Below, piece by piece: positions 35,648-47,091 of a DNA stretch of 60,194 nt. The notes under the pieces were generated by a model. It was given only the letters and a program-made list of their open reading frames with translations, had not been told where the DNA came from and ran no database searches. A program made the translations under genes and the position numbers. Source of the stretch: Lingula anatina. Lineage: Eukaryota > Brachiopoda > Lingulata > Lingulida > Lingulidae. Position 1 is the first letter of the stretch, and every line of letters begins with the position of its first letter. The stretch lies in contig NW_019775533.1 in assembly GCF_001039355.2 (NCBI RefSeq), positions 274,615 to 334,808 on the forward strand, given 5' to 3'.

Positions 35648-38600
35648 ATGATGGCCGGTGCTGATTTAAATCAGCTTACAGACAGGTTGGCCAAGGCCTC
35701 TGTCGAAGAATCGAGTATCCTCAGTTTTGCTGGGCAAGGACGAAAACTTGATACCGAAGACGATGGTAAGACGGCCAGCTGACCCACGTTTTATTACTTG
35801 TAATGTTTTTATGTCATGTCAGCATTTTTGTCTTTGTTGATATTGTACATACTGCTCTGTTATTAATTTTTTTCAGATAAATAGTGAAAAAAGTTAAATG
35901 AAACATAGTTGGAGGGGGCATCTGAACTTGTAATCAATATTATTCTTTTGTTATAATGATAAATGACTAATTTTATTTCAAATCTGACCGTGTCTCCTGT
36001 TAATACTGCCATTACTAAATTAACATAAATTACGGAAATAGAAATATCAGAAAAGCGTCTTTTATGTTGAAACGGCAAATGTAATAAGAAAACCTCCAGT
36101 CGTGCATTAATAGGTGAATATAATGGCTTAATCTTTACTTATGATTTCCACAATTTCAGCCAAGGAAATTGCTGATGCTATCGTCCAGTTCAAGTCAATG
36201 AAAGCACTACGTATGGATGGGAACACCCTTGGTGTCGATGCAGCCAAAGCCATATCAAAGGGTTTGGAGAAGCACCCAGAGTTTGAACGTGCTCTGTGGA
36301 GTGACATGTTTACTGGAAGACTAAAGACAGAAATACCCCAAGCATTGGTAATCCTCTGTTCAGTTTTGATCATTTTAGGTTTTTGGACTATGTTCTTCAA
36401 ATGTTTATTAGGATCAGGCCATTTTGCTGTTTATCTTGTTGCACTTCTTGTTTGACTTAAAGGTTGAACTTTTGCAATATCTTTACTGTAGAGATAATAA
36501 AAACATGTATGAATTTTAAAAAATGGTTATTTAAAATTATATTTTTTTATGTCAAGTGTGCAGAAATTTCCTAAAAGTACATTATTTTTTTAATCTTTCA
36601 TTGCTGTACTTTCCTTTTACAAGAAAAAAAGGTGGCACGAAGAGATCTTCCTTTTTGTTTTGAAATTTTAAAAGAAATCACTGCATCAGTAATTGCAGGA
36701 GTATTGTCAGTGTTTTGGTCATAATTTTTCATATTTCCCTGTTAAATCAATTCCATGTTTTCCTTTCAGATGTATCTCAGTAATGGTATAATGTTAGCCG
36801 GTGCCAAACTGGTGGAGCTGGATCTCAGTGATAATGCCTTTGGTCCCCATGGCATCAACGGAGTGGTGGAACTGCTGAAGAGTGAAAGCTGTTACACGTT
36901 AAAGGAGCTGAGGTTGAATAATAATGGTCTGGGTGTCACGGGAGGGAAGGTAATAATAATAATAATAATAATTATAAAGTGTTCTCAGCCATTGTACATG
37001 TATTAGAATGTACACAAAATTGTTTTACCTGCTGTAAAAATCCGGTAAAATATTTTTTAAAAAAATACATCCCGAGATAGTGTGTTGCCATTGCTGGGCA
37101 ACGTCTTACAGAGTGGCAGAGTTGTTCACACTGGTGACACACTGAATGTGCCAATAGAATGTGAAGCTGGGCCAGTAACATGTTGTTTATTTGTCCAGTT
37201 ACTCTGGTGAAGACACTGTTTCAGCTTTGGTTAATAGAATCGTAGACTTTTCTTGTGCGCTCGGTTTCTGGAAGCTTTTTCACTGAGTTTTCAGTGCTAC
37301 TGAAGGCACACAAATCCTCCCAAATATTCTATTAGCATATTGTGTTTTGTTGTAGATCTTGGCAAAAACGTTACTGGAGTGTTCCAAGGCCAGCAGTGCA
37401 GCAGGTGCCCCCCTTGCCTTGAGGGTGTTCTTCTCAGGAAGGGGAAGGTTAGAGAACGAAGGCTCCATTGCCTTGGCTGAAGCTTTCAAGGTATAATATG
37501 GCATTATCCTGATGGATGAATAAGATATTGTGAATAAGATAATAAAAATTTACACTAAAAATATTTTATGAATATTGTATAGGGAACTAGTTTTAAATTG
37601 ATTAAAGCAGAATTATGATATAGGTTGTTCAATGACAACAATATTTGTCTGTAACATTATACTACTGCAACAAATTAAAAATGAGAATGCTCAGTAACTT
37701 TTACATAACCCTTCCAAAAGGCCTTCTGAGGATGATTTCACAAAGCTTTGATAGCCAGCAAGTGTTAATTATGTGTCTTTCGCTAAATTCACTTTTGCGC
37801 TTGAGCAAATGAACCTCATGCAGAGAGGTTGTTTGCCCCTGAAGATCGCAACTGACGTGTATGAGACAGAACGTTCCAGGGTAGTTTTTTTTTTTAATTG
37901 TATTTTATTATTATTATTTTTTTTTTAAATCAGGGCATTAATTGTGTTTTAATGACCTATAATAATATTCTTCATGCTATCTGAAATGGATTGTAAATTC
38001 TGTTTCCAGATAATGGGTAGTTTAGAGGAGGTCCAGATGCCCCAGAATGGCATCAACCACGAGGGCATCACAGCACTAGCTGAAGCCTTCACCGTCAATA
38101 AAAATCTCAGAATAATTAACCTGAATGATAACACTTTCACGGAGGTTGGAGCAAAGTCCATGGCTAAGGTGAGTGGCTGGGAGTTCCTTTTGTCTGAATT
38201 AAGTATGATGCTAAGTGAAAACCACTTTCTACTCCGTACCTGTTTCCTGCCTGTAAGTAAAATGTAAGCAATTTTCTTGGATACCTCTTACCTGCAGAGC
38301 ACCCAAATAGGTCTAAAGATTGAAGATTCAATCTTTTCCTTCCTTCTTCTTTTCTTCTTCTTACAATTTGCAAAGCAAGGTCATTTCTCTGAAGGTTCTT
38401 TTAGGAATGGGCCCTTAGCTTGCTTATAATAGTAAAGGCGCATGTAAGATTTCAGAACTTCTGGTGAAATACAAACTGTTTTAGCACTTTGGAATTCCTT
38501 GTAAGAAAAAGTTGTGGAGAATTTTGACATTCTATTAATACAGTGGAGATTTTATATTATCTAGTATAAGGATATGAAGTATAATATTTAAAATCCCATT

Positions 38601-41600
38601 ATCTTTGTATTCAGGCTTTAAAACATGTCCAGAACTTAGAAGTTATTAATTTTGGAGACTGTTTAATAAGATCTGGAGGCGCAAGGGTATTAGCTGCAGC
38701 ATTGCAAGAGGGCCACAAGAAACTGAAGGTAAATAATCTTTAGTTGAGAATCTGTGCTTCAGATGTTTGAAAAATATTGTTAAAAACTTGGCATTTTTCA
38801 GTAGTGGGAAATGCAGTCATGTTCTATTTTGGCAGTCTGAGTATGATGTTAACAATTGACTGTTCACAGACTATTCAGAGAAAATTTTTTGGAACATTTT
38901 TTTTTTTTCAGTAGTGAAAGGTGACCAACAATTTGACTGTATAAGTCAGATAAATACCAGCCAAATTTTGACATTTTCATAATTTTCAATTTTACCCTCA
39001 GATTGTTTTTAAATTGGAATTAGCCAGTATTTTACATATTTTTTCAGGAGTTGGTTTTGTCTTTTAATGAAATAAACAAAGATGCTGCAAATGAAGTTGC
39101 AGAATGTGTGGAAAACAAAGAGTGTTTGGAAAAACTAGATTTAAATGGTGAGTATTAGTGATTTGTTAAAGATGTGAAAAACAAGTAGTAAGATTTTAAG
39201 AAAGATAAAAATGTATACAGGTGTAACATTTTGATGTTGGATAAGACATACAGAGCTAGATACTTGTTTTCATGAATTTATTTTATGTGCTCTTACAACA
39301 TATTCAGGTCATATTCAGGCAGACGGCTGTGACTGCAGATTTCCATTCAGCTGGGATCATTTTTTTATCAGGCCTGCCCTTTACAATCTCGCTTCTTCCT
39401 CAGCTGATCCCCGTAACTCGAAAGCATCGCGTATTGCAAATAGCAATATCACATAGAGAGGCTACAGTGTATTATATGGGGCGAGTATGGGCGAGTTATG
39501 GAATTGAGGCGCTTGCGCTAGGTCCCAATGCGTGATGCTTTCAAGTTACGGGCCCTAGTCTCTTAGTGCATTATATACAGTTTCTTCTCGTGTATTTCAG
39601 GCAATCAGCTGGGAGAGGAAGGCGTTGAGTTAATACAAGGAACACTAGAAGCTATGGGAAGGCTAGACTGTTTGGCATCCCTCAGTGATGATGAAGGAGA
39701 TGATGAAGATGAAGACGATGAAGAAGGGGACGCCAGTAGACAGGTGCCAAATATCTTTGAACTGAATTTCAGAAATTAATTTATTCTTTTAACTGTACTT
39801 CAGAAAGTCATTAAAGCTTTTAACTGAACCTTCAGAAAATCTACATGTCATGCATGCTGGCAAGCACTGATTATCAAAATCATAGATGATGAGCACAGAC
39901 AATGAAATAACTCTTACTCTTGTCTGATGTTTGACAGGAAGAAGAAGAAGAAGAAGATGATGATGAAGGTCTTGAAATCTGTGATCCGAACTTACAAGTC
40001 AAGGGAACGGCAATCTCACCAAGACCTGAGGACATGAAGGTGAGAGACTAGCATTTGCTGTCTTCATGTAATGTTACTGTCCAGTCTCATTTTCCTTACA
40101 AAGATTTTTTATAACTACTAAAATTGTTGTTCAAAATTCTGAATGGCTATAAAAGAGAAATATTGAAAGATTAAATATTTATATAAAGTATGAGGTGTTT
40201 AAATTTGTGAACAGTTTACATGACTGTTGTCTGGTTGGATGTACAATTATGTGCTCTCATGTGATAAAAAGTTTATGAGAAGGCAAGTGGCTGATCTACA
40301 GGCCTTGTTAAGCCAGAACTTTAACTGGTAGCTTGTCATGTTTATGCAATTTGGTTTTTTCCAATGTGCCCTGTTGTCAGTATTTGCTTCTAAAATGAGT
40401 TAAATAATGAGAGAAATGTCTCTGAAATTTGTCTTTTTTTTCTGAAAACTTTTTAGAAGTATTGATTCCCCTTTTAGATATTTTAAATTGCACTATTTCA
40501 TTTTGATCTTAAATATGATCATACACTTTGCACTTACTACCTGAATGCTTATTGGATACTGTGTGTGAGGATTCACTCAGAATTAAAACTTATACAGTAT
40601 TTTTTCTCTGAATTGAAAAATAAATGATGATTGTCTGTCCCAAAACTGCTCTGCAAGTAACACTTGAAAATTATGAAAAGGAAGGTTCCCAAAGGCTTCA
40701 GTTTGCTTTGTGCCAGAAAGTATGTTTTAGAGAAAGAAAAGATAAAACTTTCAATTGAAGTATTAAAATAAGTATGTAAAAATGTTTCAAACTAGGGGGT
40801 AATTACCAAAGTCACAAGAAAGTCAGGAGATATGGTGAGGTCTGAAAGAAGTGATGATATTAATGACAATATAGACTCTGATCAGCTACCAGTTAGCATT
40901 GTAATGGGGATAAGTGCAACGCGTTCAAAACTGAAGTGACACAACATAAGTGTTGTTCATCAAATATTTTCAGACCTCGCCAGATCTGGCTGAAGAGCTT
41001 GAAAAGCTGAAACTATAAGGAGAAGAGAAATCTAGTCCATCAGAAATACAGGATGACTACATGCGCCACTGTGATAATCATATAGCTTTTGGGCAACCAT
41101 TGCGACAAAGAGAGACTTTCCCCAGAGGCCAAGAAGAGACATTTTCCCACTGTCAGTTTTTATCATTATCGGAGATTGTTTATTTTATATTGTGCAGGAT
41201 GTTATAATTGAAAATATTTTTGAAACTTGTTTTAACTATAAAGAGTCTACAAGATTTTGAGATGAGGATCTGACTGAAGTCCAATTTCACAGTTGCCGAG
41301 GGTGAAAATTTTTAGACGTGTGTAGTACCAAGAGGTGGAGTAATTTTTATATAGATTGGCTTTTGTGCAAATGGAAGTCTATCAGAATAATTTTCATTAT
41401 GAAGAGATGACTGAAAATTAATAATCTTTTGATAATTGAAATGAAACTATTTTCACATTTAAAGATCTTTTGTTGGCCAGATGCAAAATATAATATTTAT
41501 ATTTTATGATTTTTTATAAAATAAGTCTTATTTTTAGGTACTTCTTCATTTTATATTACTAGGCAGTTTATCAAGAGTCAGTTGATTAAGTATACAATAA

Positions 41601-44285
41601 TGTTCATTTTTATAGTCCTGTCATGAAAAAAGAAATTGTCAAATATATTATGATATATTATGATGTAATTGATGGGAAGAGAGTAATAAAAGTAAAAAAT
41701 TCCTGAACTCTCATTGCAATTTGGTGTTCTTTTTCATATTTTATCATGATGATTTGAAAGTCAAAGGTAACCGAGCTTTAAACTTAACAATATAGAACTT
41801 GTAGTTTGACTTGTTTCAAGACGCTGTACAATAATTTATGAATATCATAGTTTAAATTACTGGCCATTCACTTAGAAGGACATGTGCCATAAGAAAATGG
41901 CTAGGTGTTTTGTATCAAGGTCCTGTGCCCTGTAGCTGCTTAGAAAATAACATATTAACTTTTATTCAAAGGGTTTCATTGCCTTCAGGGTCTGAATTGG
42001 GAATCATAAAAAACTTTGCAGGATATAAAATTTTAATGTGTATGTTGAGGATTTTAAAAATTTATGAAGAATAACTTCAGATATCTGCAACCAGCCTATC
42101 TGAATGAAGCCATCATAGTCCAATTGGACCTTGGCATTGTAAAACTACAAATGTACTTGATTAATGTTTCATAGTGGACAAATGAAAGTGGTAGTGTGGT
42201 GGTGTTAGTATGTCAGTGATGCCACCAGATGGCATATGTGTAGCATCTTTAAAATGATACTAGTGTATGTGTGTTTGTATTCTCCCAGTGCTAAAAAGTT
42301 TGCTTTAAATTTTTTTCAGCCTGTCAGTGTAACAGAATTCTTACAGTTGCCTACAGCACCTAAGTTGATTTCACTGGGTTCTGATAGAACTGCAAAGATT
42401 ATGACAGAAATAGAGGTGAGATGCATATATTGACAACATTTATGTCTGGTTATTAGAGTTCACTGTTAACTTTGTACATTAAATGTTTTTAGTGAATTGT
42501 CGGAATAGGTTACAACACTTGAAGTTGTTTTTATTTGATTTTTAATTGATGCTGTACATTGTATATTTTTTGCTTTACTTCAGTCAGTCGAATTTTGTTC
42601 GTTTTACAGAAAGACTTTAACAACACAGATAAATGTATCCAGACGTTAATGAAGGTAAGCTTGCTAGACTGTCAAATTGATATCATGGAAGTGAAATGAG
42701 ATAAAAGCACTTATCATCATCACACATCAAATTTCTTATGAATTATTACGAAGAATGTGGGCAGAGTGTAAAATGCATGCACCTCAAATTTCTAATAGTA
42801 CACGTTAGTGGTTGTAGATAGTGTGGAGAAATCTTGTGTTTCACTCTGCAGTGGCAAATAAGTTACCAATTTTATCGTATTGTTTGTGATATTCCAAGGT
42901 TTTGATTTTAAATTCCAGATATCATGTGTGGTGTCTTCAGAAAATACTAAAGCACAAAATGCTGTCAATGAAATCGCAGGTATGGACGGGCATTTGAATT
43001 GTTAGGTATTATTAAGCTACTCATAACAGGCTTTTGTTGCATTTAATTTTTTGTCAGGTTCATTTTTTTTTCAATATCACTATGATTGGCTACTTTTCAA
43101 AAGTCATTCCTATGCAATTTATTTTTGTTTTCAGATTCTCTGTTAGGAAAGCTGTTACGTGGTACAGATGAAAGTACCAAGGCTACCATCTCAAACTCAA
43201 TTCTTGTACACATAGGTTTGCTGAAGGTAAATCTCTTCTTGGTAGTTTTACTGTTTAATTTACTGTTTTTTTTACTTCATTAAATTGCTAGTTGGTGCAT
43301 TTAGTTTCATCTAAAGTTTTTAATTACTGGGAGAGGAGGATGCCAGTGCAAAAGAAACTGCATTTTAAAACTTTTATTGACAGTTGGATTTAGCAATGTC
43401 AGGCATCATATTAAGCATGAAATGATAAACTGTTGACAAACATGCCTGGTAATAAAAAAAAAAAAAAAAAACAACTCCAGATTATCCTCTGAAAGTTTAC
43501 ATCAATTAATTTTTACCTAGGTGATGGGAGATTCATTTCAATCAATTTAAAAGGAGAAATATATGATGCACATGCATTGAGCAAATTAATAAAAGAAAAG
43601 TCAAAAGTTTGTGACTGATTTCTGTTAGTGTGGGTGTATTTGATTTAGCCTGTCATTTGTTTTCCTATTCAGAGTGAAGACAAAGTAAAGCCAGTGGCTG
43701 ACCCAAGTGGTCCAATGCTAGTTTTATCCCACGTGGTCAAACAGTCATACTTCCCTAAATTAGCAAGAGATATATTGCAAGTGTTCTTTGGCAGGTAAGA
43801 GGTATTATCCACCATCTTCAATAGGTAAGAAGTAGGATGCTTTTTATTTATTTCTTAAGTATTACATAGATGTTTTAAGATTCTGGATTGGTGGCTATTG
43901 TACCATCAATTATAATGATAATATCATATAAGTTCATTTTGTTGTATAATAATGCTATGATGATAAACATTATTTAAAATATTGTACATGTATTTTTCAT
44001 ATAAAACACATTTATGTTCTGCTATAGAAAACGTCAAATGTTTATCACCCAAATTTTTTTTTTTTTTTTTTTTTGTGTTAAAAACACAAGCCATGGTTCA
44101 TAGTGTAGCTTGTAAGGCCATATGGACTCAAGTGATTGTGGCTCCCTTTTTGAAATTCAACATTAATGTATAACATTTTTGCCTATTCACTAAAGTCTCA
44201 TCTATTCACTTCAAGGCCCCACGAAAGACTTGACAAGTGCCAGCAGTCCAAACATTTACTTCTTCAAAGTCTATACCAGGTCTAG
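35648..44285 (+). CDS. RANGAP1: RANGAP1, Ran GTPase-activating protein 1, complete, 15 exons
   Basis: Exons: 35648-35765, 36160-36347, 36770-36949, 37356-37490, 38010-38168, 38615-38728, 39048-39147, 39601-39743, 39938-40039, 42320-42415, 42610-42654, 42919-42979, 43135-43226, 43673-43794, 44216-44285. All phases join; 574 residues (human 587). RanGAP1 stimulates GTP hydrolysis by Ran on the cytoplasmic side of nuclear pores and so sets the Ran gradient for nuclear transport. Seen: the LRR crescent with [13 protein letters not shown] (catalytic arginine region), [29 protein letters not shown] and [13 protein letters not shown]; a Glu/Asp-rich stretch in exons 8-9; and the C-terminal domain with HIGLLKSEDK, where LKSE is the SUMO acceptor consensus (K511, at the exon 13/14 junction), ending LLLQSLYQV. 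Two ATGs are adjacent (35648, 35651); the first is used. Intron 9 contains two alternative terminal exons. Confidence 0.95.
39410..39552. mobile_element. 143-bp MITE-like element with about 27-bp inverted ends, RANGAP1 intron 7
   Basis: Left end CCCGTAACTCGAAAGCATCG at 39410 and right end, read in reverse, CCCGTAACTTGAAAGCATCA from 39552; the arms pair over about 27 positions with 3 mismatches. It is visibly richer in GC than the intron around it. The target-site duplication is unclear. No coding capacity. Confidence 0.65.
40796..40939 (+). CDS. candidate alternative terminal exon A of RANGAP1
   Basis: After a plausible acceptor (TTTCAAACTAG) an in-phase open frame of 47 codons ends in TGA; joined to exon 9 it would give a 460-residue protein lacking the SUMO/Ubc9-binding domain. 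It is rich in Ser, Asp and Lys and shows no known motif. An open frame of this size can occur by chance, so this is weaker than exon B. Confidence 0.3.
   Translation, partial: GVITKVTRKSGDMVRSERSDDINDNIDSDQLPVSIVMGISATRSKLK
40974..41018 (+). CDS. candidate alternative terminal exon B of RANGAP1
   Basis: A good acceptor (CAAATATTTTCAG) is followed in phase by [14 protein letters not shown] and TAA, giving a 427-residue RanGAP with LRR and acidic regions only. The short amphipathic, Glu/Leu/Lys-rich end looks coding. A canonical AATAAA at 41685 could terminate such a transcript. Not verified by transcript data. Confidence 0.45.
   Translation, partial: TSPDLAEELEKLKL
41685..41690 (+). promoter_or_regulatory. 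candidate intronic polyadenylation signal in RANGAP1 intron 9
   Basis: AATAAA about 670 bases after alternative terminal exon B, followed within 30-40 bases by T-rich sequence (GGTGTTCTTTTTC). Confidence 0.35.
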
Positions 44286-46350
44286 AGTCGTGTTCCATCC
44301 GAAATACTTCCCAAGATATCTTCCAAGGAATCGAATATAAGTATGGTCAGTTATCTTGGGTACAATCATGGTTTCAAGATTCTGTGTGAACTTCGTGATT
44401 GGACAGTTTTTAGCTCAACATTTCGATGAGTTGAAGGTACATTATACAGTGCTGCAGACCATTTTACGTAACAGCCGTTTTGGGTTATTATTGATATCCC
44501 ACGCATTGGTCAGGTAGCAGAGTAAAGTTAGGTTTGAAGGATGCTGAAGAGCAGCATTTTCCGATTATTCTGTTTCTATATTTGAAGTTATTGTGATGCT
44601 CTCAATACATACCTCTTATTTTGAGTTTACTGAAGATGCAAAAGATTTGTATAGCCTTATTAGCACAATTCATTTGCATGGGTGTGTATCAGTATTATGG
44701 TAATTGGTCTGGAATTGTGGTTCAACTGTTATGTCGGATGGTTTGCCAAGAAACATACCAAAAAGCGATGTCAGACTTATACAAACTTTATTGACTCACA
44801 ACGTAAGGTAATGATATGATGTTGTCAACAACTTTTACTTTGTAAGAATTCAAAATGAGAATACTCGTACATAGTGCTTATCTGTGAGCTAAACTGTAAA
44901 AATTGTAACAATTTGAATTGAAAACAAGTAAAATTTTCATACAGGATATCAATTTTTTTTTCTTTAATTAAAAGGTAAACATTTAAAAATGCACTTCTTG
45001 CCTTTAAAAAGAAGAGATACATTTAATGTAATTTAAGGCAGCACTAAGCAGGGGGGGAATAAAGATTCCACAATCAATTTTAAATATTGAAAAAAGTTGC
45101 AAAAAGACTATGCAGTATAAGTATTTTGCTCAAGCTGCAATAAAATAGTCCTGCGTAATTTTTCAAAGCAGTTTATGGAGACTGCTCTTTTTTTTTTCAA
45201 AAGATGTTTCCAAGGCTTGCTTTTCAACCAAAATTTGAATTCAAAACTAAAAAAAATCTCAAATGGCAATCAAAAAACAAATCACAAAATAAATAAAGAT
45301 GAACAAATCTTGGTGTTTAAAAAAAAAAAAACTCAAAAGAGAATTTCATATCACAACAAGCATTCTCCTAACCAAAACTGTCCTCTTCCTGGAAATTAAG
45401 ATCTAAAAATTATATCCTAACTCCATTGAAGCCTTAATCTCTGCAAATAACGTCATCATGGTCATATTATGACAAAGTTACTTTGACTAATTATATGAAG
45501 TATCATAAAATTTCATAAAAGCACCAAGAATATCTCTCATCACAGCTGTGCATGTTTGATGTTGGGATAGTATTTCTTAACAAAAAATCCAATTATAAAT
45601 ATATACACTCACAACAAATAAAAGGCTATAAGATATGTTTTACACATCCCAATCTTGTTTATCATAATAAAAATCACGACTAAAAGCTTCAGAGTCCAGC
45701 TCAAATGCCTTTGCATTCATTGCCATTCCACTAATAACTACTACTCCAATTCTAATAACAATTGTCTACAAATACCATGTAAAACACCTCTCGCATTTCA
45801 ATCCTGCCATTGTCAATCTTCAATCTCCCATATTAAAAACCCCCAATGTGTGCAACACTAACTACATATTACAAAACAAAAATCTTTGGTATATTCCTGG
45901 ATCAAATAAAATGCATTCAGATTGAGTCCTTGCCTTTAAAAAAAATGATAATAATAAAAAAATAAATAAATAAATTCAAACAGTAAAAGTGATGGTAAAT
46001 TAAAAATCATTTCTTGTATTATATAACATGCCTTATTTTCATATCACTGGGTAAAATGAACAGGGCGCAGTCAAACTCCACTTAAACCACAGGCTTGAAA
46101 GAAACTTTAAAAAAAAAAGGTGTAATTGCAATCAATTTCAAGATGTGTTCATTATACGAGATGCTTAAAACTAAAATACTGTTAAACTGTGTATACTGTA
46201 GAATTATCTGATCTGTTCTTACATAAAATAAATGGATATAATTTCAATTCCATATTCAGTTTCATATCATATGAACAAATGTGCATAATATATATATATA
46301 TATAAATACCTGCTATCATCTTGGTGTAAGATATTCATCCCCTGTGATAT

Positions 46351-46390
<40 letters not shown>

Positions 46391-47091
46391 AAAAAAAAAA
46401 GATTGTCCACATTTACACAAAATNAAAAGATATAAAGTTCTCTACAGGTACGTGTAGAACAAAACTTAATACCCACAAGGTAACAGTGAACCATGTTTTG
46501 AACTTCAGAATATCTATGACAAATAGTTGCATAACTTTATGAAAAAAAAAACAGATTTACAGACAAACTGTCTCTAAGAACTTTCTTATGTCATGCAGAT
46601 TGCATCTCTGCCCTTCCTTAAAATGCACACATCAGATTATCAATAACAGATATTTGAGTGATATGTACCAACTTCTGCCTCCTTTCCTATGTACCACGTA
46701 AAAGAAGTTGGAGTCCTTTCAGAAAGGCTCCCATTTTGGATACTGGCCATGACTACCTTAGCTAACGGCATATCATTTGTTTTCTCGACTCTTTGCTCTA
46801 GGTTATGTATATCTCTACAGCAGAGATAAAGATGAGGTATATAGATACGTAATAAGAACACATGGTCTGATCTAGGGAGACGTGGGTGGCATATATACCA
46901 TTTAACTTCTCTGAAACATTTTCTACGGACGCACAAGGGAAAGGAAAATTACATACCCTTTTAAACCAAGGTACTTACTTGTTAGAACCTATTAACCCGA
47001 CTTAACTGAAACTGAAAATTTTTAACTGAAAATTTTGCTAACAAACTGGACATTCAACAAAGGGTTTGTCAGAGACGGGGACATGGTGAAG
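44286..47091. other. convergent 3' flanks of RANGAP1 (+) and the TRPC gene (-)
   Basis: Presumably contains both 3' UTRs. No gene was recognised; open frames are short. It includes poly-A/poly-T tracts, a (CA)n microsatellite at 46355-46386 and a lone N at 46424. Confidence 0.5.
46355..46400. repeat. (CA)n microsatellite followed by poly-A
   Basis: About 16 CA units then a run of A. Confidence 0.95.

Larger units (their letters stand above)
31466..37369. repeat. near-identical tandem pair 31466-34653 / 34655-37369, joined by one N
   Basis: Copy 1 stops at 34653, 14 bases into RANGAP1 exon 4; the same 14 bases at 37356-37369 continue normally. Copy 2 starts after the N at 34654 with TAATAACAATAAAATT, which corresponds to 31466. 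Both contain HEAT exon 1, the shared promoter and RANGAP1 exons 1-3. Copy 1 carries about 480 extra bases (32866-33350, poly-T at both ends, including a gap) that copy 2 lacks. The pattern fits allelic contigs in series. Confidence 0.88.
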
